From: Clostridiales bacterium
GTDB lineage: Bacteria > Bacillota_A > Clostridia > Christensenellales > Aristaeellaceae
Direction: 5' to 3'
Assembly (NCBI GenBank): GCA_012514855.1
Contig: JAAYZL010000426.1
Span: forward strand, 1-12,769
DNA length: 12,769 bases
Below the pieces are notes generated by a model. It was not told the origin of the DNA. It worked only from the letters and a program-made list of their open reading frames with translations, and made no database searches. The position numbers were made by a program, and so were the translations under genes. Below, piece after piece: positions 1-6,986 of the stretch. How positions within the stretch are numbered: the first letter of the stretch is position 1; every line of letters begins with the position of its first letter.

Positions 1-1508
1 ATGTCCGCCCACAGCCCGTCGAGGCATGCGATGGTCTTTTGGTAGAGCGCGTATTTCTCCGAATACACGGCGTGCATATTCATGTCCGGGCAGACCCGCT
101 CGCCGACCGGGCACATGCTCTTCGCGGCCTCCTCCAGCGACCGGTAGGCGCCGACCGCCGCAGCCGCCGCGATCGCGCAGCCCAGCGCGCCGGTCTCGTT
201 GACGTCGACCGTCTCGACCGGGATGCCCATGATGTCCGCGAACATCCGCGTCCAGACCGCCGAGTGCGCCGCGCCGCCCGCGAGCCGTATGCACTCCGGC
301 AGGCTCTCGCGCGTCGCGAGCAGCTTCTCGAGGTGGTGGCGGTGCGAGAACGCGATGCCCTCGTAGACGCTGCGCGCGAGGTGCTTGCGCGTGTGGTTCA
401 TGCTCAGGCCGACGAACGAGCCCTTCGCGTTCGGGTGCACGTTGCTCGCCATCAGAAACGGCAAAAACACCGGCACGAATTCCTCCGCCGGAACCGACGC
501 GACCCACTTGTTCATGACCTCGTAGACGCTCTTCCCCAGAGCCTTCGCCTCCCGCGCGACCTCGGGCAAGAGGTTTACGATGAACCACGCGTTGTTGCCC
601 GCGGACGTCGGGCTGCTCTCCTCGATCAGGTAGTACCCCGGCCGGCAGAACAGCGAGTTCATGAGCACCGTGCCGTCCGTGACGGGCGAGGTCTTCGGGT
701 ACTCGTTGATGCTCCACGTGCCTGCGATCATGCAGATGTTGTTATCGTCGAGCACGTTCACCGCGAGCGCGCAGGCGTCGATGTCGAACATCCCGCCCGC
801 GACCGGCGTTCCGGGAAGCAGCCCGCAGAGCGCCGCGGCTTCCTCGGTGACATAACCGGCTATTTCAGTGGAGTTGCACAGCGGCGGCAGCGCGCCGCGA
901 ATCGCGGACAGCCCGAACAGACCGAGCAGTTCGTCGTCATAGGAACAGGTGTGGAGGTTCACGAGGTTCGCGCCGGAGTAGTCGGTGATCTCCGCCTTCG
1001 CCTCGCCGGTCATCCGGAAGCGCACGTAGTCCTTGCACTCGAACACCCACTGGATGTTTTCCATGACCCCCGGCTCGTTGTCCCGGAGCCACGCCAAGAG
1101 CGACACCGGCTGACACGCGAGTATGTGCTGGCACGAGCGCTGAAACACCTTCGCCTCCGTGCCGTCCTTCTTCCATTGGACGGGGTACTCCCAGGCGCGG
1201 TTGTCGGTCGAGATGATGCCGTTGCGCGCGGGACGCCCGTCCTTGCCCCAGAGGTAGAGCCCCTTGCCATGCCCGCAGATCGCGACGCCCGCGATGTCCT
1301 CCGGAGCGACGGACGCGAGCTCCATGACCTCGCGGATCACGCGGCAGTTCGCGTCCCACATCTCCTCCATGTCGCGCTCGGTAAACCCCGGCTTCGGCGC
1401 GAGCATCGCGGTCGCGACGCTGGAGACCGCAATCTCTGTCCCCTTGAGGTCGTACAGCGCGGCCTTCGTCGTCGTGCCGCCGTTGTCCAGTCCCAGCAAG
1501 TATCGCAT
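1..1508 (-). CDS. FGGY-family carbohydrate kinase, L-xylulokinase (LyxK)-like, 3' end cut by window edge
   Basis: Predicted ATP-dependent cytoplasmic kinase that phosphorylates a ketose or similar polyol/sugar acid. The frame is open for 502 codons to the left edge, and LyxK-type proteins are about 500 residues, so only the extreme C-terminus and stop are missing. The N-terminus carries the FGGY phosphate-binding motif GLDNGGTTTK (residues 6-15). A probable catalytic Asp is D242 in GGMFD, and the C-terminal ATP-site motif GGAAHSxxW is at 411-419. From memory of the family, stretches such as ESSPTSAGN, FLPFLxASN and YEGIAFSH resemble E. coli LyxK more than XylB or GlpK. The ATG at 1508 follows GGAGGGGAAGCGC, so the Shine-Dalgarno is good. 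It lies 14 bases after the LacI-type regulator stop, so the two are almost surely co-transcribed. The substrate cannot be fixed from sequence. L-xylulose, 3-keto-L-gulonate or a tetritol are all possible, and the link to the imino-acid genes upstream is unexplained. Confidence 0.9.
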   Translation of the reverse strand, partial: MRYLLGLDNGGTTTKAALYDLKGTEIAVSSVATAMLAPKPGFTERDMEEMWDANCRVIREVMELASVAPEDIAGVAICGHGKGLYLWGKDGRPARNGIISTDNRAWEYPVQWKKDGTEAKVFQRSCQHILACQPVSLLAWLRDNEPGVMENIQWVFECKDYVRFRMTGEAKAEITDYSGANLVNLHTCSYDDELLGLFGLSAIRGALPPLCNSTEIAGYVTEEAAALCGLLPGTPVAGGMFDIDACALAVNVLDDNNICMIAGTWSINEYPKTSPVTDGTVLMNSLFCRPGYYLIEESSPTSAGNNAWFIVNLLPEVAREAKALGKSVYEVMNKWVASVPAEEFVPVFLPFLMASNVHPNAKGSFVGLSMNHTRKHLARSVYEGIAFSHRHHLEKLLATRESLPECIRLAGGAAHSAVWTRMFADIMGIPVETVDVNETGALGCAIAAAAAVGAYRSLEEAAKSMCPVGERVCPDMNMHAVYSEKYALYQKTIACLDGLWAD

Positions 1509-1522
1509 GCGCTTCCCCTCCG

Positions 1523-2563
1523 TTATCGGTTGGCGGCGCACCGGCTGCTCTCCCCGATCTTGAGCGTCGGCGCGAGTATGATCTTCCGGGCCGTTCCGTA
1601 GTCGACGCCGTCGTCCCGCTTCGCGTTGTGGCGCATCGCGGCGATCAGCCGGTGGGCGAGTTCCTCGCCGATCGTCTTGATCGGCTGCACGATCGACGTG
1701 ATCTTCGGCGCAATCAGCCCGCTCTCGTCGGTAAAGTCGAACCCGAGCACCGCGACGTCCTCCGGACACCGCATCTCCAGATCCTTCAGCGCCCGGAGAG
1801 CGCCGCAGGTCATCTTGTACGTCGTGATGTACACCGCCGAGAAATCGTGCTCCGCGCGGTTCCCGACGAGCTCCTTCATGCTTCGGTAGCCGCTCTCGTC
1901 CTCGAACCTGCCGCTCTTGATGAGCACCTCGTCGATCGCGAGGCGGTTGTCCATCATCGCGAGCCGATAGCCCTGCATGCGCTCCTTCGCCGTCGTCTCG
2001 TTGAGGTCGCCGCAGATGATCGCGATCTTCCGATGCCCCATTTCCGCCAGGTGGTCGACCGCCATCTTGCTCGCCAAGTAGTTGTCGAGCATGACCGCGT
2101 TGAACGGAACGCTCAGGTCGGGCAGGTTGTCGAAAAACACGATCGGCGTCTTGCGGTCGAAGTATGGCTTCAGGGAATCGTCCTTGTCGGACACCGTCGC
2201 GAGGATGAGTCCGTCTATGCGCCGCTCGAACAGCACGCGCAGATAGTGCTCCTCCTTCTCCCGGCTCTCGCCCGTGTCCGCGAGCATGATCGTATATCCG
2301 CTCTCATAGAGGATCGCGTCCGCGCCCTTGATGACGTTGGAAAAATACTCGCGGATGTCCGGGACGATGATGCCCACGGTCTTCGTGTTCTGCGCCTTCA
2401 AAGAGCGCGCGATCTGGTTGGGCACGTAGTCGTGCTTTTCCAGCGCCGACAGAACCTTCCCGCGCATCTTCTGGGACACATGGTACTTGCCGTTCACCAC
2501 GCGCGAGACCGTTGAGACGGAAATGCCCAGTTGGTCGGCGATGTCCTTCAAATTGCTAGCCAT
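1523..2563 (-). CDS. LacI/GalR-family transcriptional regulator
   Basis: A 346-residue DNA-binding regulator of the usual LacI length. The N-terminal helix-turn-helix spans about residues 5-24 (LKDIADQLGISVSTVSRVVN). It is followed by the hinge-helix region with YVPN (46-49) and RSLK (53-56), then a periplasmic-binding-protein-like effector domain from about residue 60 (TVGIIVPDI) to the end, including the typical VAVLGFD segment. The ATG at 2563 is preceded by a modest GGTGAAG site. It starts 21 bases after the DapA-family stop and ends 14 bases before the FGGY kinase. By family habit it probably represses this operon or the downstream sugar branch in response to a sugar-like ligand. No convincing LacI palindrome is visible in the short gaps, so the operator is probably upstream of the window. 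Confidence 0.95.
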   Translation of the reverse strand: MASNLKDIADQLGISVSTVSRVVNGKYHVSQKMRGKVLSALEKHDYVPNQIARSLKAQNTKTVGIIVPDIREYFSNVIKGADAILYESGYTIMLADTGESREKEEHYLRVLFERRIDGLILATVSDKDDSLKPYFDRKTPIVFFDNLPDLSVPFNAVMLDNYLASKMAVDHLAEMGHRKIAIICGDLNETTAKERMQGYRLAMMDNRLAIDEVLIKSGRFEDESGYRSMKELVGNRAEHDFSAVYITTYKMTCGALRALKDLEMRCPEDVAVLGFDFTDESGLIAPKITSIVQPIKTIGEELAHRLIAAMRHNAKRDDGVDYGTARKIILAPTLKIGESSRCAANR

Positions 2564-2584
2564 ACTTCACCATCTTAATCTTCT

Positions 2585-3502
2585 TTACTTGAGGATGCCG
2601 TGGCGGATCATCATTTCGCGGATCTTTTCCATGTCCTGATCTGAAACCGAGCGCACCGGGTGCCGCATCTGGCGGTCGCAGACGCCTAAGACCTCCATCG
2701 CGGCCTTGATCACGGCGATCACGTTGTACGGGAGCGAGTTGTAGAGCTCCTCATAGAACGCCACGAATCGCATGTACTCCGCACGCGCGGCCTCGAAGTC
2801 GCCCTTCTTGTAGCTCTCGAGCATCGAGACGCACATCCCGGGCGTGATGTTCCCCGGGCCGCCCATGATGAACCCCTCGACGCCCAGGCACATGGCCGGG
2901 AAGAACTCGAACTCGTCGCCGGACACCATGATGAAGTTCTCCTTGGGGTCGACCTTCAGGAGGATGCTCTGAATCTTGTCCGTCGTCGTCGACTGCTTGA
3001 GCGCCTGAATCTTCTCGAGCTTCGAAAGCCGCGAGAGCATGTCCGGCGTCACGTAGTGGTGGTTCTCCGGGCAGTTGTAGATCATGATCGGCAGCTTGAC
3101 CGTGTCGTTCAGCCGCACGAACAGCTCCTCGAGCTCCGTATCGTTCAGGAAGAAGAAGTCGGTCGGCGTGATGAGCACCATGTCCGCGCCGGCCTCGTAC
3201 GCGGCCTCGCAGTGCTCCTCGATCAGAAGCGTGCTGTCGCCCAGCGCGCCCGCCACGATCAGGATGTCGGCCCCCGCCTCGTCGCGCACGATTTCGATTA
3301 CGCGCCGGCGCTCCTCCTTCGCAAACGCGCGCACCTCGCCCGTGTAGCCCAGCGCGAAGATCGTCTTCATGCCCGCGTCCACGACGTTGCGCACGACGCG
3401 GCGAAGCCCCATTTCGTCGATCGTCTCGTCCTTGTTGAGCGGGGTCAGGATCGCCGGGGTCACGCACTTCAGCTTCTCGACTATATTATTCATCGTATTC
3501 AT
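2585..3502 (-). CDS. DapA-family (DHDPS/NAL) Schiff-base lyase or deaminase; candidate 1-pyrroline-4-hydroxy-2-carboxylate deaminase
   Basis: A class I (lysine Schiff-base) TIM-barrel enzyme of 305 residues, normal for the family. The catalytic Lys is K169 (ALKQS), the catalytic Tyr is Y142 in IYNCPENHH, and the Thr-Gly-Glu loop is GYTGE at 52-56. True dihydrodipicolinate synthase has an Arg shortly after the YNxP motif for the dicarboxylate; here the stretch is ENHH, so DapA itself is unlikely. Next to an epimerase and a multi-subunit FAD dehydrogenase, the best guess is the HypD/LhpC-type deaminase that turns 1-pyrroline-4-hydroxy-2-carboxylate into 2-oxoglutarate semialdehyde and ammonia. 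A 2-keto-3-deoxy sugar-acid aldolase is an alternative, since a sugar kinase lies downstream. The start at 3502 was chosen because GGAGG sits 7 bases upstream; an earlier in-frame ATG at 3526 lies upstream of that site and has no site of its own. Confidence 0.9.
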   Translation of the reverse strand: MNTMNNIVEKLKCVTPAILTPLNKDETIDEMGLRRVVRNVVDAGMKTIFALGYTGEVRAFAKEERRRVIEIVRDEAGADILIVAGALGDSTLLIEEHCEAAYEAGADMVLITPTDFFFLNDTELEELFVRLNDTVKLPIMIYNCPENHHYVTPDMLSRLSKLEKIQALKQSTTTDKIQSILLKVDPKENFIMVSGDEFEFFPAMCLGVEGFIMGGPGNITPGMCVSMLESYKKGDFEAARAEYMRFVAFYEELYNSLPYNVIAVIKAAMEVLGVCDRQMRHPVRSVSDQDMEKIREMMIRHGILK

Positions 3503-3505
3503 CGT
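3488..3505. repeat. Two tandem copies of a 9-bp unit (ATTCATCGT) at the start of the DapA-family gene
   Basis: The plus strand reads ATTCATCGT twice in direct succession, followed by ATT. On the coding strand this places two in-frame ATG codons nine bases apart (3502 and 3493), encoding MNTMNN. It sits in an AT-rich patch unlike the surrounding sequence. A small local duplication is the simplest explanation. Confidence 0.6.
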
Positions 3506-3506
3506 A

Positions 3507-3515
3507 TTTCCTCCA
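3507..3515 (-). promoter_or_regulatory. Shine-Dalgarno site deciding the DapA-family start
   Basis: The coding strand reads TGGAGGAAA, then six bases, then ATG at 3502. The distance from GGAGG to this ATG is 7 bases, against 16 bases to the second in-frame ATG at 3493. The upstream ATG at 3526 lies on the wrong side of the site. This supports 3502 as the main start. Confidence 0.75.
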
Positions 3516-3530
3516 ATGTCATTCACATTA

Positions 3531-4349
3531 TCAAACTTCGTCGTCCCCGGAGAGCACCCCGAACGTCACCGGGCGCAGCGGCGGCCGGGCCGTGTCCTCG
3601 GAGATCTCCGCGGCCTTCTTCTGCGTCGCCTGCGAGAGCATCCTCTGGACGATCTTCGAGCAGGTTCTTCCCTGGCACAGCCCCATGCCCGCGCGCGTGC
3701 GGCGCTTGACCCCCGTGATCGAGTCCGCACCCTCGCGGATCGCCCGGCGGATGTCCCCCGCCGTGATCTCCTCGCAGCGGCACACGATCAAGTCGTCGCC
3801 GTCCGAATCGTCCAACTCGTAATCGGAGCAGCACGCGTGCGAAAACTCTTCGTTTCCCAATCTTACCATGCCGCGCACCTCGTCGGCAAGCGCTTTCGGG
3901 ATCGCGACGGTCACGACCGGCGTGTGGTCGTTCCGCTCCGGGTTCACGACGCGTATCACCGTTCCCTCGCACACGGGTTCGCCCTTCCGGTTCACCGCCG
4001 TGACCACTTGGCCGACCGCGGGGAGCGGGGTGTATTCGTGCGGGAAGCTCACCGTCGCCTCCGTCTCGCTGTACGCCTTGTTGACGACGAAGATCGCAAG
4101 CCCCGAGCACTGTGCGATGCACAGCCCGCAGCCGGAACAGATTTCGTCCGCAAGCTCCGGCAGGTTCGTGATCGGCTCGCCGACTTTTATCGCGCCGAGC
4201 CTGCACGCCCCTTCGCAGGGGTTGCACGGGATCGGCTGCACGCACTCGACGACGGCGACCGGGCCCTTCGCAAACCGCTCGTCCGACGGAACCCGCACGG
4301 CCTCCCTGATCTCCTCCCACGTGAGGCAGCCTTCCTTAAGAATTCCCAT
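3531..4349 (-). CDS. Iron-sulfur electron-transfer subunit: ferredoxin-like [4Fe-4S] region plus C-terminal BFD-type [2Fe-2S] domain
   Basis: A 272-residue cytoplasmic iron-sulfur protein. The N-terminal part has C36, C42-x2-C45-x3-C49 and a second ferredoxin motif C71-x2-C74-x2-C77-x3-C81, enough for one or two [4Fe-4S] clusters. A beta-rich middle region of unknown role spans about 105-170. The C-terminal domain has C190-R-C192 and C225-x4-C230, the pattern of BFD-like [2Fe-2S] domains usually found at the C-terminus of HcnB/OoxA-type flavoproteins. The neighbouring flavoprotein lacks that domain, so it seems to have been moved here. The ATG at 4349 overlaps the flavoprotein stop by 14 bases, implying translational coupling; a longer upstream reading would run antisense-like through the flavoprotein gene and is Arg/Ser-rich. 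Inferred role: pass electrons from the DAO/FAD dehydrogenase to a low-potential or quinone-type acceptor. Confidence 0.9.
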   Translation of the reverse strand: MGILKEGCLTWEEIREAVRVPSDERFAKGPVAVVECVQPIPCNPCEGACRLGAIKVGEPITNLPELADEICSGCGLCIAQCSGLAIFVVNKAYSETEATVSFPHEYTPLPAVGQVVTAVNRKGEPVCEGTVIRVVNPERNDHTPVVTVAIPKALADEVRGMVRLGNEEFSHACCSDYELDDSDGDDLIVCRCEEITAGDIRRAIREGADSITGVKRRTRAGMGLCQGRTCSKIVQRMLSQATQKKAAEISEDTARPPLRPVTFGVLSGDDEV

Positions 4350-5463
4350 GCTGAAATTCCGCCCCCTTGTCCACAATCCGCTTTTTCGCCGAGAGCCGCT
4401 TTTCCCCGAACGGCCCGAGCCGCAGCGATTCCAGCCGCGCGCGGATCTCTTCCTTCTTTGCCTCCGCGGACGCATCGCCGATCTTTCCGAGCGACTGCGC
4501 GATCGCGATGCCGGCGAGCCTGCCCTCGTCGAGCGCGGTGTTCGCCTCCTCCGCGCCGGCCGTGTCGCCCGCGACGTACACGCCCTTGAGCGAGGTCTCC
4601 ATGTCGTCGTCGTGCAGCGGCATCCAGCCGCCGAGCTCGGGCACGAAGTCGAACTGGGCGCCGTACATCTGCAGGAGCTTTGCAAGAGGCCGCAGCCCCG
4701 CCGCGATGCACACCATGTCTACGTCGAACCGCTTCTCGGTGCCGGGCATGATGCTCCAGCGCTCGTCCAATTCCCCGATCGTCGCGCTTGAAATGGTGCC
4801 GTTTTCTCCGGCCTCCGCGCGCACGATTGTGTGCTTCAGGTAGAACGGCACCCCCGCGCGGCGCACCTTCGCCGCGTGCACGCCGTAGCCGCCGATCTTG
4901 TCCGCCGCCTCGACGATCGCCGCGACGTCCGCGCCCGCCTGCATGAGCTGGTAGGACACGATCAGCCCGACGTTTCCCGAGCCGACCATCAGCACGCGCT
5001 TCCCCGGCAGCACGCGGTTTACGTTAATCATCGTCTGCGCGCAGCCCGCGCCCATGACGCCCGGCAGCGTCCAGCCGTCGAAGTTGATCGCGTTTTCCTG
5101 GCTGCCCGTCGCGATCAGGATTTTGTCGGCCTGCACGGTTACGATCTTCTTCCCGTCCGAAGTGTTACGAACGACCGACAGGCAATTGCCCTCATACAGC
5201 CCGAGCACCGTGCTCCCGAGCCACGCCTCGACGCCCGCTTCCTCCGATTCCTTTAGAAGCTGCTTCCCGATGTCGATGCCGCGGATTCCCGCGCTGTGCG
5301 CGCGCGATCCGAAGAACTTGTGGATCTGCTTAAAGAGCTGCCCGCCCGGCTGCTCGTTCTCGTCGATCAGCAGCACCTCCGCGCCCAGCCCGGCCGCCTC
5401 GATCGAGGCCGCCAGCCCCGCCGGTCCCGCCCCGACGATCACTACCTCGCGCTTTTCCGTCAT
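4336..5463 (-). CDS. FAD/NAD(P)-type flavoprotein subunit of an amino-acid dehydrogenase (HcnB/OoxA/LhpE-like)
   Basis: A 375-residue pyridine-nucleotide-disulfide-oxidoreductase-fold protein. The FAD motif VGAGPAG is at 10-16, with acidic strand end D34-E35 and PGGQLFKQ at 39-46. ATGSQ is at 118-122, a second dinucleotide motif VGSGNVG at 160-166, and the closing FAD motif GVYVAGDTAG at 294-303. These features and the neighbours match the electron-transfer flavoprotein of hydrogen cyanide synthase, opine oxidase and D-hydroxyproline dehydrogenase. Those relatives are typically about 450 residues or more with a C-terminal BFD [2Fe-2S] domain. This one ends near residue 375 without any cysteine cluster, and the BFD domain is encoded by the next gene. 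It starts four bases after the [2Fe-2S] subunit stop with only a weak AAGAGAG site, so coupling is likely. It probably accepts electrons from the DAO-type subunit and relays them to the Fe-S partner. Confidence 0.92.
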   Translation of the reverse strand: MTEKREVVIVGAGPAGLAASIEAAGLGAEVLLIDENEQPGGQLFKQIHKFFGSRAHSAGIRGIDIGKQLLKESEEAGVEAWLGSTVLGLYEGNCLSVVRNTSDGKKIVTVQADKILIATGSQENAINFDGWTLPGVMGAGCAQTMINVNRVLPGKRVLMVGSGNVGLIVSYQLMQAGADVAAIVEAADKIGGYGVHAAKVRRAGVPFYLKHTIVRAEAGENGTISSATIGELDERWSIMPGTEKRFDVDMVCIAAGLRPLAKLLQMYGAQFDFVPELGGWMPLHDDDMETSLKGVYVAGDTAGAEEANTALDEGRLAGIAIAQSLGKIGDASAEAKKEEIRARLESLRLGPFGEKRLSAKKRIVDKGAEFQHGNS

Positions 5464-5467
5464 ACGA

Positions 5468-5773
5468 TCACTCTCTTAAATCCTTGTTCTGGGTTTCGAT
5501 GACCATGCCCTCTTCGACCTTCGTCACGCAGGTGCGCGTGTTCGGCTGACCGTTGACGACCATCACGCAGTCCGTGCACTGGCCGATCCCGCAGAACACG
5601 CCGCGCGGCTCGTGCTTTTTCAGCGTGTAGCGGTTGATCGCGATGCCTTCCGCGAGCAGCGCCGCCGCGATCATCTGCCCCGCGCGCACTTGCATCGGCA
5701 CGCCGTCGACCGTGATGTTCACCGTTTCGGAGGGTTCGCTCCGCCCCAAGATGGGGTGGTTTTCAATATACAT
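5468..5773 (-). CDS. Small [2Fe-2S] ferredoxin-fold subunit (HcnA/LhpF-like)
   Basis: A 101-residue protein with the plant-type ferredoxin fold expected of HcnA-like subunits. It has a beta-hairpin start (VNITVDGVPMQVRAG, 18-32), a helix (MIAAALLAEG), then the cluster motif C61-x4-C66-x2-C69-x12-C82 that binds one [2Fe-2S]. In HcnABC-type and D-hydroxyproline dehydrogenases this subunit moves electrons within the complex. The ATG at 5773 is preferred over a GTG at 5782 because AAGGTG lies at a proper distance from the ATG, whereas the purine stretch abuts the GTG directly. It sits 21 bases after the M24 gene and 4 bases before the FAD subunit gene. Note that the catalytic DAO subunit is separated from it by the M24 gene. 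Confidence 0.93.
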   Translation of the reverse strand: MYIENHPILGRSEPSETVNITVDGVPMQVRAGQMIAAALLAEGIAINRYTLKKHEPRGVFCGIGQCTDCVMVVNGQPNTRTCVTKVEEGMVIETQNKDLRE

Positions 5774-5794
5774 GCTCTTCACCTTCCCGGGGAA

Positions 5795-6967
5795 TTACAG
5801 CTCCGCGCTCAAACGCGCGTCCATCTCGGGCGACAGCGGCTCGTAGCCCTTGTCGGTAATCACGAAGCCGGTCTCGATCCGGGCGCCGTGGTGTACCGGG
5901 TGCCCGAAGAAGCTGATGTCGATCGACACCGTCATGCCGGGCTCCAACTCGTCCTCGCCGTTCGGGCCGAAGAACGGCCGCTCCGCCTCCATGAGCCCGA
6001 TCGTGTGCAAAAACGGGCAGACGATGTAGGGCGTCAATCCGTGCTTCTCGAAGATCTTCGCGCCGACGACGTCGATCTGCTTCCCGCAGAGGCCGGGCTT
6101 TAACATATCCCTGGTCGCGCGGTACGTCTCGCGCACGACGTTCAGGATGTCCTTCTGCGCAACGGTGAACTGCCCGCTGACCGGCAGCGTCTCGCCCATG
6201 ACGCCCGCGTAGCCGTTGAAGCGCGGCGCGATGCCCAGCATCACCATCTCGCCCGCCTCCATGACCTTGTTCGTCGCGGTGGGCACAACGGCGTTCGTCT
6301 GCCGGCCGCTTCCGACCATGCACTGAAACGCGAAGTTGTTCGCGTTGCGGCGGCGCGACACATACTCGCCCTCCGCCGCGACCTCGATCTCGGTCGCGCC
6401 CGGCTTCACCATCTTCTGCATCGCGAGGAACGAGTCGTACGTAAAGGAAAACGCCTTGCGGATGTTCTCGATCTCCCACGCGCTCTTGACATACCGGAAC
6501 CGGTCGTAGTCGTCCGTGATGTCGATCAGCTCCGCGCCCTTGAACCCCGCGATGAACTGCGTGTACAGCGAATACGGGAAATAGCTCGTCCCGACGATGC
6601 CCACGCGCTTGAAGTGGATGTCCCGCGCGGCCATCTCCGCCGCCAGCGTCTCAAACGTGCTGATCGTGGCGTTCGGGTACTCTTCCTCCGGAACCATGAA
6701 CGCCGAGAAGCACCGGGTTTCCGTGATCGCGCTGCTCATCTTCGCGAACGGCTCGCTCTCCGGCCCGCCCAAGAGCATCGGCTCGCCCTTTAACGGCACC
6801 AGCACCGCGCCCTTTTCAAACTGCGGGCACCAGCCCGTCAGATACCAGCCGTCCGCGATGTTCACCTCGTCGTAGTAGATCAGCGCCGCGTCCATCTGCT
6901 TCGCTTTCAGCAGATCGCGCACCTTTCCAAGCCTCTTTTCCGTTTCCTGCAGGTTGTAGTAAGACAT
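5795..6967 (-). CDS. M24 (pita-bread fold) hydrolase, creatinase-like, lacking two canonical metal-binding Asp
   Basis: A 390-residue two-domain protein with a creatinase/prolidase N-terminal domain (about 10-150) and an M24 C-terminal domain (about 165-385). Aligning by eye to prolidase-type motifs, the DxG metal Asp is G245 (GIAPRFNGY) and the second Asp of the GY-x-SD motif is V256. The histidine of GHGxGL is kept as H321. The Glu of the TIEPG motif is D350, and the last Glu is kept as E365 (ARIE). The usual second-shell His positions look like V227/V228 and A328. Losing both Asp, with a Pro kept before the GY motif, resembles creatinase, which is metal-independent. The family also includes Xaa-Pro peptidases and ectoine hydrolase. 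The genomic setting suggests it frees the imino acid from a conjugate, but the substrate is unknown. GGGAGG lies 8 bases before the ATG. Confidence 0.88.
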   Translation of the reverse strand: MSYYNLQETEKRLGKVRDLLKAKQMDAALIYYDEVNIADGWYLTGWCPQFEKGAVLVPLKGEPMLLGGPESEPFAKMSSAITETRCFSAFMVPEEEYPNATISTFETLAAEMAARDIHFKRVGIVGTSYFPYSLYTQFIAGFKGAELIDITDDYDRFRYVKSAWEIENIRKAFSFTYDSFLAMQKMVKPGATEIEVAAEGEYVSRRRNANNFAFQCMVGSGRQTNAVVPTATNKVMEAGEMVMLGIAPRFNGYAGVMGETLPVSGQFTVAQKDILNVVRETYRATRDMLKPGLCGKQIDVVGAKIFEKHGLTPYIVCPFLHTIGLMEAERPFFGPNGEDELEPGMTVSIDISFFGHPVHHGARIETGFVITDKGYEPLSPEMDARLSAEL

Positions 6968-6986
6968 CGTTGAATCCTCCCGTCGC

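Noticed and set aside
39..1601. Long plus-strand open frame of 520 codons opposite the FGGY kinase
   Set aside because: Its product is rich in Arg, His and Val without any recognisable motif, and it lies exactly antisense to a kinase with clear motifs. GC-rich codon use leaves few stops on the opposite strand.
1628..2515. Plus-strand open frame of 295 codons opposite the LacI-type regulator
   Set aside because: It is antisense to a gene with unmistakable HTH and hinge motifs, and its composition is the low-complexity basic type expected of a shadow frame.
3527..3532. Possible internal promoter -10 (GATAAT on the coding strand)
   Set aside because: No -35-like hexamer is found about 17 bases upstream (the six bases there read GCTCTC), so it is not annotated as a promoter.
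3369..4589. Plus-strand open frame of 406 codons spanning three real genes
   Set aside because: It crosses gene borders of the minus-strand operon and has a low-complexity Arg/Ala/Pro-rich product.
4350..4685. N-terminal extension of the Fe-S/BFD protein
   Set aside because: The added residues are Arg/Ser/Thr-rich and overlap the flavoprotein in another frame; the ATG at 4349 has an upstream GGGGGCGG and a sensible 14-base overlap.
5774..5782. GTG start for the small [2Fe-2S] protein
   Set aside because: The purine stretch directly abuts the GTG, leaving no spacing, whereas the ATG at 5773 has normal spacing.
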